Origin: Deltaproteobacteria bacterium
Lineage (GTDB): Bacteria; Desulfobacterota; Desulfobulbia; Desulfobulbales; Desulfurivibrionaceae
Assembly: GCA_026388735.1 (NCBI GenBank)
Contig: JAPLJG010000067.1
Location: forward strand, 1 to 44,011
Direction of reading: 5' to 3'
Length of the DNA: 44,011 bases
In this document: positions 26,670 to 36,237 of the stretch, piece after piece
How positions within the stretch are numbered: the stretch's first letter is position 1
Layout: each line of letters starts with the position of its first letter
Translations under genes and position numbers: made by a program
Notes under the pieces: generated by a model
Database searches by the model: none
Seen by the model: the letters and a program-made list of their open reading frames with translations, nothing else
What the model was told of the DNA's origin: nothing

Positions 26670-26897
26670 ACCGTCAAAAAGACTCCTTACTGCAAAAGGA
26701 AAGGTGCAAGATTCACGACAATTGTTGTATGATAACAACCATCTTTTCTGTGTAATCAATCTGAGGGGTGTGTCAAGGGAAAAACATAGAAAAGTCAACT
26801 TTTTAGGTTGTTTTGTGGTGTAAAAATTTCACTAAATAATTAAACCATTGCGCACTTTCCCCTGGCTTACGGCCGCATTTTTAGGAGAAGCCGTTTC

Positions 26898-28988
26898 ATG
26901 AAGAACCGTTATGATGAAAAAGAGGCCCAGGCCTTTGTCGGGGCCTATCCCCAGTGCCCGCCGGAACTTGCGCTCAGGGTCTATACCTCGCGGCTCCTTG
27001 GCGCGGAAGATGATCTTGTTTTGCATGGTGGGGGGAACACCTCGGTGAAGTGCGGCATCACCAATCTGGTGGGGGAAGAACAGGAGATCCTCTATATCAA
27101 GGGCAGCGGTTGGGATTTGGGGGTCATCGCGCCCCAGGGCTTTCCCGGCCTAGATCTGGCCTATCTCCGCAAGCTCCGGCAGGTTGGAGATCTCGGAGAT
27201 GCGGAGATGGTCAACCAGTTCCGCACCCATCTTCTGGATGCCACTTCGCCCAATCCGTCCATTGAAACCTTGGTGCATGCCTTTCTGCCCCATCGCTTCA
27301 TCGACCATACCCATGCCGATGCCATTGTCACCCTGACCAACCGGGAAGACGCCGAGAATATTTTGCATGAAGCTCTTGGGGCAAATATCGGCATCCTGCC
27401 TTTCATCATGCCCGGCCTGCCCCTGGCTCTGGCCATGGCCGAACTCTATGAAAGCAGGCCCGGAATCGACTGCATCATTCTCAAAAACCACGGCATCTTC
27501 ACCTTTGGCGATGACGCGAAAACCGCCTACGACCGAATGATCGACTACGTGAGCCGGGCCGAGGCCTATCTCGCCAAGCGCGGCGCTGGGGCAACGTCAG
27601 GCCCCGCTGTTGATCCGGGAGTGGTGCAAGCCTCGGTGGTGCTGCCCATCCTGCGGGGGGCTTTGAGTTTTGTCGAGGATTCGGGCCGTCGGCGGACCAT
27701 GCAGCTGGCCGTCCGGCAGAATGCGGAAATCCTGGCCGCCCTTGCCCGGGCGGATGCCAAAGAGCTTTTCGTCAACGGGGTGCTCACCCCGGATCATGTG
27801 ATTCGCACCAAGAATTACCCCCTGTGGCTTGAAGCGGCAGGGCTGGATGAGGACGAGACCCTGAATGCGGTACGCAATGCCCTGGCCCAATATCAGGAGG
27901 AATATGATCAGTACTTCGCCTCCCAGGTGGCAACGAAAAATGTCGCTCGTACCAAGCTCGATTCCATGCCCCGGATTGTTTTGGTGCCGGGCCTGGGCCT
28001 GGTGGCGGCCGGGTTTACGGAAAAGGACGCCGGGATTGCTGCGGATATCGCCGAGCATACCGTCGCGGCCAAGCTGCGGGGCGCTGCTCTTGGTCCGTAC
28101 CACGAGCTTGGTCAGGATTCTATCTTTGACATGGAATACTGGCCCTTGGAGCAGGCCAAACTGGGCAAGACGAAGCCCAAGCCCCTTGAGGGGCGAACCG
28201 CGCTGGTGACCGGCGGGGGCGGGGCCATTGCCATGGGGATCGGCCGCAAGCTTCTGGAGGCCGGAGCCAGGGTCTTCATGACCGACATCAACCAGGAGCG
28301 GCTGGAAACGGTCTGTCATAATCTGGCCGACACCTTTGGCAGCCGGATGGTTTCCCCGCTCCTTATGGATGTGACCAACGAAGAATCGGTGCGGCTCGGC
28401 CTGGAGCAACTGGTCATGGACTGCGGCGGCCTGGACATTTTGGTGCCCAACGCGGGCATCGCCCATGTGGCAAAGCTTGCCGACCTCAGCGAGGCGGCCT
28501 TCACCCAGGTCATGGAGGTCAACTGCCTGGGGGTGTTTCAGGTGATCAAGGGGGCGATTCCCATCCTGCGGCGACAGGGCACCGGCGGCAGCATCGTGAT
28601 CAACAGCTCGAAAAATGTTTTTGCCCCGGGCGCAGCCTTTGGTGCTTACAGCGCCTCCAAGGCCGGGGCGCACCAGCTGGGCAAGGTTGCCGCCCTGGAG
28701 CTGGCCGAGTTCGGGGTGCGGGTCAACATGATCAATGCCGATGCGATTTTCGATGACGCTGGGGTTTCCTCGGGCCTTTGGGATGTGGTGGGGCCGGAGC
28801 GGATGCGCTCCCGCAATCTCGACCCGGAAGGGCTCAAGGATTATTATAGACAGCGCAATCTTTTAAAGGTCACGGTACATGCCGACCATGTCGGCAACGC
28901 GGTGGTTTTTTTCGCCAGCGAGCAGACCCCCACCACCGGCGCCACCCTGCCGGTGGATGGCGGGATCATGGCCGCCTTCCCGCGCTAA
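26898..28988 (+). CDS. Bifunctional class II aldolase / short-chain dehydrogenase
   Basis: 696 residues, a natural fusion. Residues 1 to about 400 form a class II (RhaD/FucA-like) aldolase with DLVLHGGGNTSVK, the metal-binding HTHADAIVTLTNRED and ILKNHGIFTFGDD. From about 430 a short-chain dehydrogenase follows: TALVTGGGGAIAMGIGRKLL for NAD(P) binding, VPNAGIAH, and the catalytic INSSKNVFAPG...YSASKAGAHQLGK. Fusions of this type split a sugar phosphate (such as rhamnulose 1-phosphate) and oxidise or reduce the resulting aldehyde. The true substrate cannot be told here, as no sugar kinase, isomerase or transporter is adjacent. Confidence 0.88.
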   Translation: MKNRYDEKEAQAFVGAYPQCPPELALRVYTSRLLGAEDDLVLHGGGNTSVKCGITNLVGEEQEILYIKGSGWDLGVIAPQGFPGLDLAYLRKLRQVGDLGDAEMVNQFRTHLLDATSPNPSIETLVHAFLPHRFIDHTHADAIVTLTNREDAENILHEALGANIGILPFIMPGLPLALAMAELYESRPGIDCIILKNHGIFTFGDDAKTAYDRMIDYVSRAEAYLAKRGAGATSGPAVDPGVVQASVVLPILRGALSFVEDSGRRRTMQLAVRQNAEILAALARADAKELFVNGVLTPDHVIRTKNYPLWLEAAGLDEDETLNAVRNALAQYQEEYDQYFASQVATKNVARTKLDSMPRIVLVPGLGLVAAGFTEKDAGIAADIAEHTVAAKLRGAALGPYHELGQDSIFDMEYWPLEQAKLGKTKPKPLEGRTALVTGGGGAIAMGIGRKLLEAGARVFMTDINQERLETVCHNLADTFGSRMVSPLLMDVTNEESVRLGLEQLVMDCGGLDILVPNAGIAHVAKLADLSEAAFTQVMEVNCLGVFQVIKGAIPILRRQGTGGSIVINSSKNVFAPGAAFGAYSASKAGAHQLGKVAALELAEFGVRVNMINADAIFDDAGVSSGLWDVVGPERMRSRNLDPEGLKDYYRQRNLLKVTVHADHVGNAVVFFASEQTPTTGATLPVDGGIMAAFPR

Positions 28989-29082
28989 GGAAAAAACACA
29001 GGGCTGGAAATGGTGGAGGCCTTGGTGTATGTTTGCCCCGAGGCAGGCGTGAAAAATTGAAGAATCAAGGAGGCTATTTTCC

Positions 29083-29688
29083 ATGGCGGAAATAAAGAGC
29101 ACCATGGACATGGTGATGGAACGGGCGGCCCGGATGGCTGCCGCCGAGGATGGGGAAGGCGACTATCTCGGCGAAGAGCAGGTCAAGGAGGGCATGCGCC
29201 TTGGCGCCGCTTTCATGCGTGGGGAACCGGGCCTGAGCGAAAGGCTTGGCACGTTGTCGGAGGCAGAGAAGGGCCCGGTGCGGAAAGGGGCGGTGCAGGC
29301 CATGTTACGCAACATCTTCTTGGCTCGCGAGGTGGAAAAACAGGAACTCGCTGACAAAGCCATGCACGGCCTGGTTGAAATCGGGCAGGGCGATGGCGAG
29401 CTGCTCAAGATTCTTGTCGAAATGAAAAAGATTCTCGATGGCTATCGGCAGCATGGCGAGCAGCTCAAAGAACAGCTTGAGGCCCAATTCAGCCAGCAGA
29501 TGGCCTTGATGGAACAGAATCTGGCCAAGCAGACCGGCCAGACCATGAAGCTGCAACCCTCCCAGCACCCAAAATTTCAGGAGGAATGGGCCAGGATTCA
29601 AGGCCAGCTCAACGAGCAGTACGGCAAGGCCCTGCAACAGCTGAAAGACCTGGTTGAAAACCATCTGGCCATGGAGGTTGCCCCGTAA
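29083..29688 (+). CDS. Uncharacterised helical protein
   Basis: 201 residues, not firmly recognised. The N-terminus (AEIKSTMDMVMERAARMAAA) is amphipathic. Residues about 115-150 are Gln/Glu/Lys-rich (QHGEQLKEQLEAQFSQQMAL) and probably form a coiled coil; the C-terminus is also helical. There are no signal peptide, membrane segments or cysteines, so a soluble cytoplasmic protein is likely. AAGGAGG lies about 10 nt upstream of the ATG. It precedes another uncharacterised gene and an M24 peptidase on the same strand and may be co-transcribed with them. Confidence 0.75.
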   Translation: MAEIKSTMDMVMERAARMAAAEDGEGDYLGEEQVKEGMRLGAAFMRGEPGLSERLGTLSEAEKGPVRKGAVQAMLRNIFLAREVEKQELADKAMHGLVEIGQGDGELLKILVEMKKILDGYRQHGEQLKEQLEAQFSQQMALMEQNLAKQTGQTMKLQPSQHPKFQEEWARIQGQLNEQYGKALQQLKDLVENHLAMEVAP

Positions 29689-29718
29689 AAGAGGGGCGGT
29701 TCAGGAAAGGAGAGAGGC

Positions 29719-29979
29719 ATGGAAGCAGAAATCTGGCTCGATGTGGAAGAGGCCGATCCCAAGGATTTGCCCGAGGTTGAAAAAAGGTTCAAGGACTGGT
29801 ACGCGAGCGGAGCGGAAGCGCGCTACAACAAGCCGTGCTTTGCCTTCCTCTCGGTGTTGGACAAGCCATTCCGCTACCAGGTGGATTTCGGCCAGGCCGA
29901 TTTCACCCTGGCCATTCAGGGCTTGCATGGTAAGCTTTTTCGGTATGGGGTAAAGGTTTTTGTCCATTTCATGCATTGA
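29719..29979 (+). CDS. Uncharacterised small protein
   Basis: 86 residues, not recognised. It begins MEAEIWLDVEEADPKDLPEV and has mixed alpha/beta character, ending in strand-like GLHGKLFRYGVKVFVHFMH. The ATG follows GGAAAGGAGAGAGGC, a very good ribosome binding site. Coding is supported by that site, by tight spacing to both neighbours (30 nt after the previous gene; the following gene starts within 5 nt or slightly overlaps) and by codon use like its neighbours. Function unknown. Confidence 0.6.
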   Translation: MEAEIWLDVEEADPKDLPEVEKRFKDWYASGAEARYNKPCFAFLSVLDKPFRYQVDFGQADFTLAIQGLHGKLFRYGVKVFVHFMH

Positions 29980-29983
29980 GCCC

Positions 29984-31084
29984 ATGCCGAGGCAGGGAAT
30001 CCTTGACCGGATCAGGCGCAGCCTCAAGCGCCGCCAGCTCGACGCCATCCTCGTAACCCAGCCGGAAAATCGCAGGTATCTCAGCGGCTATACGGCCAGG
30101 GACCATGCGATCAACGAAAGCGCGGGCGTTTTGCTCATCCCCTGTGAGGGCGAGCCCTACCTGCTCACCGACTCCCGCTTCCACTTGCAGGCGGAACAGG
30201 AGGCTGCGGGTTTTCGGGTTAAGCTCTATCCCCGAGGGTTGTTTCCCCTGCTGCGTTTACTGCTCAAGAAGCACCGCATCAAACGGCTGGCTTTTGAGAG
30301 CCATTATTTCCTCCATTCCACCTCCCTGAGCCTGGCCAAGCTGGCTGATGACCTGAAGATGGAGCTGGTGCCGCTCACCGGCTTTATCGAGGAGCTGCGG
30401 CTCGCAAAAGATGCGGCGGAGTTGGCCTTGATCGAACGGGCGGTGCTCCTCAACGAAGCGGTGTTTCAGGAGATTTACCCCACCCTGCGCCCTGGCCAGA
30501 CCGAGAAAGAGGTGGCCTCGGCCATCGAAAACGCCATGCGGCTTAAGGGTGCTGAGCGACCGAGTTTCGAGACCATCGTTGCCGGCGGGCCCAACGCGGC
30601 CCTGCCCCACGCGACGCCCTCCGACCGACCGCTGGCCGCAGGGGAAACCATTGTCATCGACATGGGCCTCGTGTTGGACGGCTACTGTTCGGACATGACC
30701 CGTACCGTGGTGCTTGGAACCCCGGACGCCAAAACAGTGGCGCTGTTTCGCTTGGTGCGCAAGGCGCAACTGGCCGGGCTCAACAGCCTGCGGGCCGGGA
30801 TAAGCGGGATGGTGGTGGACAAGATCGCCCGCAGCGTGATAGAACGGGCGGGCTTAGGCGAGCGGTTTGGCCATGGCCTGGGCCACGGGGTGGGGTTGAA
30901 CGTTCACGAAGGCCCCTCGCTCAACTACCGGAATCGCAAGCCTCTTGCCGCCGGCATGGTGGTCACGGTGGAGCCGGGGGTATATATCCCGGACTGGGGC
31001 GGGATTCGCCTGGAGAACATGGCGGTGGTTGAAGAAGAGGGGTGTCGGGTGTTGAATCGGGATACCACGTTTCTTGATCTTTAA
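29984..31084 (+). CDS. M24 family Xaa-Pro aminopeptidase
   Basis: 366 residues. The creatinase-like N-terminal domain (MPRQGILDRIRRSLKRRQLD) is followed by the pita-bread catalytic domain. Metal ligands are visible: Asp in VIDMGLVLDGYCSDMTRTVV, His in GHGLGHGVGLNVHEGPSL, and Glu in TVEPGVYIPDWGGIRLENM. It cleaves the N-terminal residue from peptides with proline in second position. A TTG at 29960, inside the preceding gene, is an alternative start. A repeat region follows immediately after the stop. Confidence 0.92.
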   Translation: MPRQGILDRIRRSLKRRQLDAILVTQPENRRYLSGYTARDHAINESAGVLLIPCEGEPYLLTDSRFHLQAEQEAAGFRVKLYPRGLFPLLRLLLKKHRIKRLAFESHYFLHSTSLSLAKLADDLKMELVPLTGFIEELRLAKDAAELALIERAVLLNEAVFQEIYPTLRPGQTEKEVASAIENAMRLKGAERPSFETIVAGGPNAALPHATPSDRPLAAGETIVIDMGLVLDGYCSDMTRTVVLGTPDAKTVALFRLVRKAQLAGLNSLRAGISGMVVDKIARSVIERAGLGERFGHGLGHGVGLNVHEGPSLNYRNRKPLAAGMVVTVEPGVYIPDWGGIRLENMAVVEEEGCRVLNRDTTFLDL

Positions 31085-31135
31085 GGTGCTTCGTTCATCC
31101 TTCTGTTCATTTCTTTGCGTGCCCAAAGAAACGAA

Positions 31136-31300
31136 CCAAAGAAAGGGCACCCCGCCACTTGTCCCGCCTAAGGCGGGATACCCGGAGTTTATGCCCCGCA
31201 TGGGGTACTCCTCGATGCTGCCGGGAGTTTGCAAACTCGGCTGCGCCTCAAACAGTGCAAACTCCTTTTTCGGCAGCCTCTCCGGTGCGCGGCTGCGTGA
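31136..31300. repeat. Modular intergenic repeat, copy A
   Basis: Two modules are shared with the right end of the window. Module 1 (31136-31254) runs from CCAAAGAAAGGGC through CTTGTCCCGCC, CTCCTCGATGCTGCCGGG and GCAAACTCGGCTG to CGCCTCAAACA. Module 2 (31271-31300) contains GGCAGCCTCTCCGGTGC. The repeat contains the palindromes CCCGCCtaaGGCGGG and GAGTTTGCAAACTC. Open frames across it on both strands look like by-products. The following GGCTTGCGCC (31322-31331) is also the first ten bases of the window. Confidence 0.7.
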
Positions 31301-31362
31301 CCATGGGGAAAATATAGGAGCGGCTTGCGCCACTCCAACTTTTTAATTTTCAGGAATTCATC

Positions 31363-33182
<1,820 letters not shown>

Positions 33183-33240
33183 AAGGGAAGCAGGCGGATG
33201 TTGGCTTGCCGGGAAAACTTAATTTGAATCGGAGGGGATT

Positions 33241-33612
33241 ATGGTTAGTGTAGCTTATGCCGCAGACGCTGCGGCCGGTGCTGGTGGGGCGCAAGGCCTG
33301 ATGAGCTTTTTGCCGCTGGTGTTGATCTTTGTGGTGTTTTACTTTCTCCTGATCCGGCCCCAGCAGAAAAAGGCCAAGGAGCATCAGGAGTTTATCAACA
33401 ATCTCAAGAAGGGCGACGAGGTTCTCACCAGCGGCGGCCTCCAGGGCAAGATCACCGGTCTGACCGACCGGGTGGCAACCCTTGAGATTGCCGACAACGT
33501 GCGGGTGAAGATTGCCCGGCCCTATATCCTGGGTTCGGTTGCGGCCATGGAAGGTGGCGAAGGGAAAGAAGGTGCGGCTTGCGCCATCGGTGGCGGTGGC
33601 AAAGGGTGTTGA
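33241..33612 (+). CDS. yajC: Preprotein translocase subunit YajC
   Basis: 123 residues. One membrane helix (MSFLPLVLIFVVFYFLLIRP, about 21-40) is followed by the conserved QQKKAKEHQEFINNLKKGDE, VLTSGGLQGKITGLTD and VRVKIARPYI. YajC associates with SecD and SecF at the Sec translocon; secD and secF are not directly downstream here. The C-terminal tail is Gly-rich with two Cys (GAACAIGGGGKGC), unusual for the family. GGAGGGG precedes the ATG. A strong terminator follows. Confidence 0.93.
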   Translation: MVSVAYAADAAAGAGGAQGLMSFLPLVLIFVVFYFLLIRPQQKKAKEHQEFINNLKKGDEVLTSGGLQGKITGLTDRVATLEIADNVRVKIARPYILGSVAAMEGGEGKEGAACAIGGGGKGC

Positions 33613-33657
33613 GGTTGAGCTAACCCTTCACCGGGAGTGAAGCGAAAAGAAGATTTT

Positions 33658-33690
33658 GGCCTGCCTGGTTTTTCCAGGCGGGCCTTTTTT
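33658..33690 (+). terminator. Terminator after yajC
   Basis: GGCCTGCCTGG (33658-33668) pairs with CCAGGCGGGCC (33674-33684) with one wobble, loop TTTTT, followed by a run of seven T. It ends the rph-tgt-yajC unit and lies just before the convergent yoeB gene. Confidence 0.9.
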
Positions 33691-33709
33691 TGTGGGGCGT
33701 ACACGGCAG

Positions 33710-33976
33710 CTATTCATAGTGGGTCCACATCCGGATGACTTTGACGGTCTGGATATCATCCAAGACTTGGTACACCAACCTGTGCTGGATGTTGATCCTT
33801 CGGGAATATGCGCCGGAAAGATCGCCGATGAGTTTTTCGTATGGCGGAGGATTTTTGTACGGATTTTCTGTAAGGAGTTCGAGCAGCCGCTCAGCTTGCG
33901 GTTTCAGCCCGGATTGCGCGATCTTTTTGGCATCCTTCTGAGCCTGTTTGGTAAAAACCAGACGCCAGCTCACCAT
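33710..33976 (-). CDS. yoeB: YoeB family toxin
   Basis: 88 residues from ATG 33976; an earlier ATG at 33994 lies inside the antitoxin gene. The family pattern is clear: SWRLVFTKQAQKDAKKIAQS at the N-terminus, NPYKNPPPYEKLIGDLSGAY in the middle, SRRINIQHRLVYQVLDD and the terminal MWTHYE, which includes the catalytic His-Tyr pair. YoeB cleaves mRNA at the ribosomal A site. It overlaps the 3' end of yefM by 7 nt, giving the antitoxin-first order of yefM-yoeB. Confidence 0.93.
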   Translation of the reverse strand: MVSWRLVFTKQAQKDAKKIAQSGLKPQAERLLELLTENPYKNPPPYEKLIGDLSGAYSRRINIQHRLVYQVLDDIQTVKVIRMWTHYE

Positions 33977-34212
33977 CCAAGCTTCTCGCTGCACTCTTCA
34001 ATGGGGCTCTTGAGTCCGTCCTGAATCGATTCGCGCATGCCAGGGATTGCAGTGAGGTACAAGGTTTCCTGGATTGCCCGCCAATCATCTTCCGAGACCA
34101 AAAACGCAGAATGCCGCTTGCCCACAATCTGGATGGGGTCATGGGATTCGGCTACGTCATCAACGAGGCTGTACAGGCATTTTCTTGCTTCTGTTGCTGA
34201 AAGTGTTGTCAT
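33970..34212 (-). CDS. yefM: YefM (Phd/YefM family) antitoxin
   Basis: 80 residues. MTTLSATEARKCLYSLVDDV, then DPIQIVGKRHSAFLVSEDDW, is the classic Phd/YefM DNA-binding N-terminus. The C-terminal tail (MRESIQDGLKSPIEECSEKL) is the toxin-binding segment. AGGAGGG lies about 6 nt upstream of the start. It forms a complex with YoeB and represses the operon at the twin palindromes upstream. Confidence 0.93.
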   Translation of the reverse strand: MTTLSATEARKCLYSLVDDVAESHDPIQIVGKRHSAFLVSEDDWRAIQETLYLTAIPGMRESIQDGLKSPIEECSEKLGW

Positions 34213-34227
34213 TATTAGCCCTCCTTT

Positions 34228-34245
34228 CGTACGCTAAATCGTACG
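34228..34245 (-). promoter_or_regulatory. yefM-yoeB operator, two CGTACG palindromes
   Basis: Two CGTACG hexamers at 34228-34233 and 34240-34245 are exactly 12 bp apart centre to centre. In the E. coli yefM-yoeB operator two palindromes with a TGTACA core have the same 12-bp spacing. The site lies 16 nt upstream of yefM. The core base change is noteworthy, but the geometry supports the assignment. Confidence 0.65.
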
Positions 34246-34391
34246 CCTTGGAGAGTGCTTTGTCAAGAGGGTTTCCTGTAAAGGTCTGTGGACGAAGCAT
34301 AGATGAGAATAATTAAGTATGGTGTCCCCAGAATTGCCAGAATTGCCCAGAATTGAGGGCTGGTTTTCCACTGGAGAACATCGTTAGGTGT

Positions 34392-35087
34392 TTAGTCAAT
34401 TGTTGCTGTTTCGGACAGGTCAAGAAGTAAAACTCTTATTCTTTCAAGGTCTGTATTGCCGACAAATGGTATCTTATTCATTGTTTGTACAGTAACCCTT
34501 AAAAAGTATTTAAATACTATAAAATAAAAGATGAAAATTGTTGTTGCACCAGCGTAAAACCAAAAATAATTTTCTTTAGTAATTTCATTAATTATTTTGT
34601 CAAAATTCTTTTGTATATAGTAGCCAGTGAATGCTATAGAAATTGCAACCCAATACTTTGCTATCAAGTGAATTATGTCTGGTATCAATAATGTTTTTGG
34701 TTTATTTTCTATGTTTGTGTTAGTTATAGTGTTTATTTTGTCAATAAGTTCATGAAACTTATTGGATTTATATCCTGTTATTTTTTCAAGGATGTTTCTT
34801 TTTATAATCAAAAAATTGTCATCATATATTTTGTTTTTTTCTGAAAATTCTACAATTCTATTGTTCCTTTGTTTGTCTAGGATTGCATAGGTAATCATGG
34901 TGAAAATTTCAAACATAAACATAGACTTGCCTATGCAATTATTTTTGCTGTTAGTTGCAATTGCGGCCACGAAAAACAAAAAAGTCAAAGTGAATAGAGC
35001 AAAAAAAATACTTTTTTCAATTTTGCCACAGACTTTGAAACTCACTATTTCGTAGTAGTTGTTTGCTATATTTTTAATGTCTTGCAT
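34392..35087 (-). CDS. AT-rich four-helix membrane protein of unknown function
   Basis: 231 residues, not recognised. Base composition is strikingly AT-rich (roughly 70 percent by eye), unlike the rest of the window, with a Lys/Asn/Ile-rich protein. Two predicted membrane helices lie near 27-45 (SIFFALFTLTFLFFVAAIA) and 53-70 (SMFMFEIFTMITYAIL). A cytosolic-type segment of about 75 residues follows, then two more helices near 145-165 (YWVAISIAFTGYYI) and 180-205 (WFYAGATTIFIFYFIVF). Coding is supported by one uninterrupted frame in such AT-rich DNA. It sits next to a TA module and away from any operon, consistent with recent horizontal acquisition. Confidence 0.7.
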   Translation of the reverse strand: MQDIKNIANNYYEIVSFKVCGKIEKSIFFALFTLTFLFFVAAIATNSKNNCIGKSMFMFEIFTMITYAILDKQRNNRIVEFSEKNKIYDDNFLIIKRNILEKITGYKSNKFHELIDKINTITNTNIENKPKTLLIPDIIHLIAKYWVAISIAFTGYYIQKNFDKIINEITKENYFWFYAGATTIFIFYFIVFKYFLRVTVQTMNKIPFVGNTDLERIRVLLLDLSETATID

Positions 35088-35226
35088 CGTGATTTTGGAT
35101 TACACCTAACTATATTATTGTCTAGCGCGAGATAATCTCAGTGGAGAATTATCTATGATCACCGTTGCCCGAGCTTGGAGAGTATCTTGCTGATAGGCAG
35201 GATGTCCAGAAAAAACAGCACCCCAG

Positions 35227-35646
35227 TCATCCCCGCTCATGCCCCAGGTCATGATGCACCGTCTTGATACAGCGGTCCATTACCAGCATGAGCCCCGCCG
35301 CCTTCGCGGTTTGGGCCGCCTCGGCATGGATCACCCCCTCTTGCATCCACACCGCCCTGGCGCCGATTTGGATGGCTTCCTCCACGATGGGCGGCACGTC
35401 CTCGGAGCGGCGGAAGATATCGACAATGTCCACCGGGCCGGGGATTGCGGCAAGGTTGGCATAGCAGGGCAGGCCGAGGATCTCTTCCTGCCCCGGATTG
35501 ACCGGGATTACGGTGTAGCCCGCCTCGATCAGGTAGCGGGCCACCATGTTGCTGGGCCGCGATTCTTTTGGGGAGAGGCCGACCACCGCGATGGTTTTGG
35601 CCGTGGTCAGTAGTTTTTTTATGGCAGGGAGATCGTCAAGGAGCAT
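35227..35646 (-). CDS. CoA-binding domain protein (YccU-like)
   Basis: 139 residues with a single Rossmann-type CoA-binding domain: TIAVVGLSPKESRPSNMVAR, AGYTVIPVNPGQEEILGLPC, VDIVDIFRRSEDVPPIVEEA and AVWMQEGVIHAEAAQTAKAA. It resembles the N-terminal domain of succinyl-CoA synthetase alpha chain but lacks the catalytic domains. Relatives are small stand-alone proteins whose physiological role is not established. It is divergent from cooT, with about 120 nt between them. Confidence 0.9.
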   Translation of the reverse strand: MLLDDLPAIKKLLTTAKTIAVVGLSPKESRPSNMVARYLIEAGYTVIPVNPGQEEILGLPCYANLAAIPGPVDIVDIFRRSEDVPPIVEEAIQIGARAVWMQEGVIHAEAAQTAKAAGLMLVMDRCIKTVHHDLGHERG

Positions 35647-35765
35647 GCGGGTGTCTCTTGCTATGGTTTTATGGCCTGCAAATCTGCATGATAAAGCCGG
35701 GAAAAGGTATTATATTGTTTTTTCACTCGCGGCAAAGCGAAAAAATACAACGAATGAGGCCGAGT

Positions 35766-35969
35766 ATGTGCCAGATGAGCATAGTTCTTGAGCAAGACGG
35801 CAAGGAAGAGGTGCTTTTGGAAAACGCCTCGCTGCTTGAGGTTGTCGATGATGGGGTGCGAGTTTCCGCCTTGTTTGAAGAGCCGAAGCTCATCCTCTAC
35901 GCGTCGGTTCGCGCCATTGATTTTCTCCATGGCAAGGTAATCGTGACAAAAACAAAAGGAACAGCCTGA
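35766..35969 (+). CDS. cooT: CooT family nickel-binding protein
   Basis: 67 residues starting MCQMSIVLEQDG, then ENASLLEVVDDGVRVSALFE and PKLILYASVRAIDFLHGKVI. The Cys at position 2 is the nickel ligand in characterised CooT proteins, which help nickel delivery to carbon monoxide dehydrogenase. The start at 35766 puts Cys2 in place; the open frame upstream is non-coding. The stop is 1 nt before the start of the next gene, which encodes a His-rich protein. No CO dehydrogenase gene is in this window. Confidence 0.85.
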   Translation: MCQMSIVLEQDGKEEVLLENASLLEVVDDGVRVSALFEEPKLILYASVRAIDFLHGKVIVTKTKGTA

Positions 35970-35970
35970 G

Positions 35971-36234
35971 ATGGATCAGAAAACCACGATGGAAAAGCTG
36001 CAGATTCTTCTGCCCCACTGGATTGAGCACAATCATAACCATGAGACCGAGTTCAAAAAATGGGTGGACCTGGCGCGGGCTGAGGGGCAAGGTCCGTTGG
36101 CGGAGCTGTTAGATAAGGCCGTGTCCAGTATGGCCGAGACCGATAGCATTCTGAAAAAGGCTCTGGCGGAAGTTGGCGGGCCAGGCGCAGGCCACCATCA
36201 CGGTCACGATCACCACCACCATCATCACGATTGA
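35971..36234 (+). CDS. Small His-rich metal-binding protein (CooJ-like in layout)
   Basis: 87 residues. The first 70 residues are helical (LQILLPHWIEHNHNHETEFK, then AVSSMAETDSILKKALAEVG) with an internal HNHNHE cluster. The C-terminus is a histidine tail, HHHGHDHHHHHHD. It is directly coupled to cooT (1-nt gap). In Rhodospirillum rubrum, cooT is next to cooJ, a helical nickel chaperone with a His-rich tail; the layout here is alike, although homology to CooJ cannot be asserted from the sequence. Nickel storage or delivery is the best guess; zinc or cobalt cannot be ruled out. Confidence 0.8.
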   Translation: MDQKTTMEKLQILLPHWIEHNHNHETEFKKWVDLARAEGQGPLAELLDKAVSSMAETDSILKKALAEVGGPGAGHHHGHDHHHHHHD

Positions 36235-36237
36235 GCC

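Noticed and set aside
31074-31346. A 90-codon frame in the rph upstream region, and the matching minus-strand frames here and at 43594-43839
   Set aside because: They translate the modular repeat and recur with it; no ribosome binding site and no family.
34318-34370. CRISPR-like array
   Set aside because: Only three short, nearly contiguous units without spacers.
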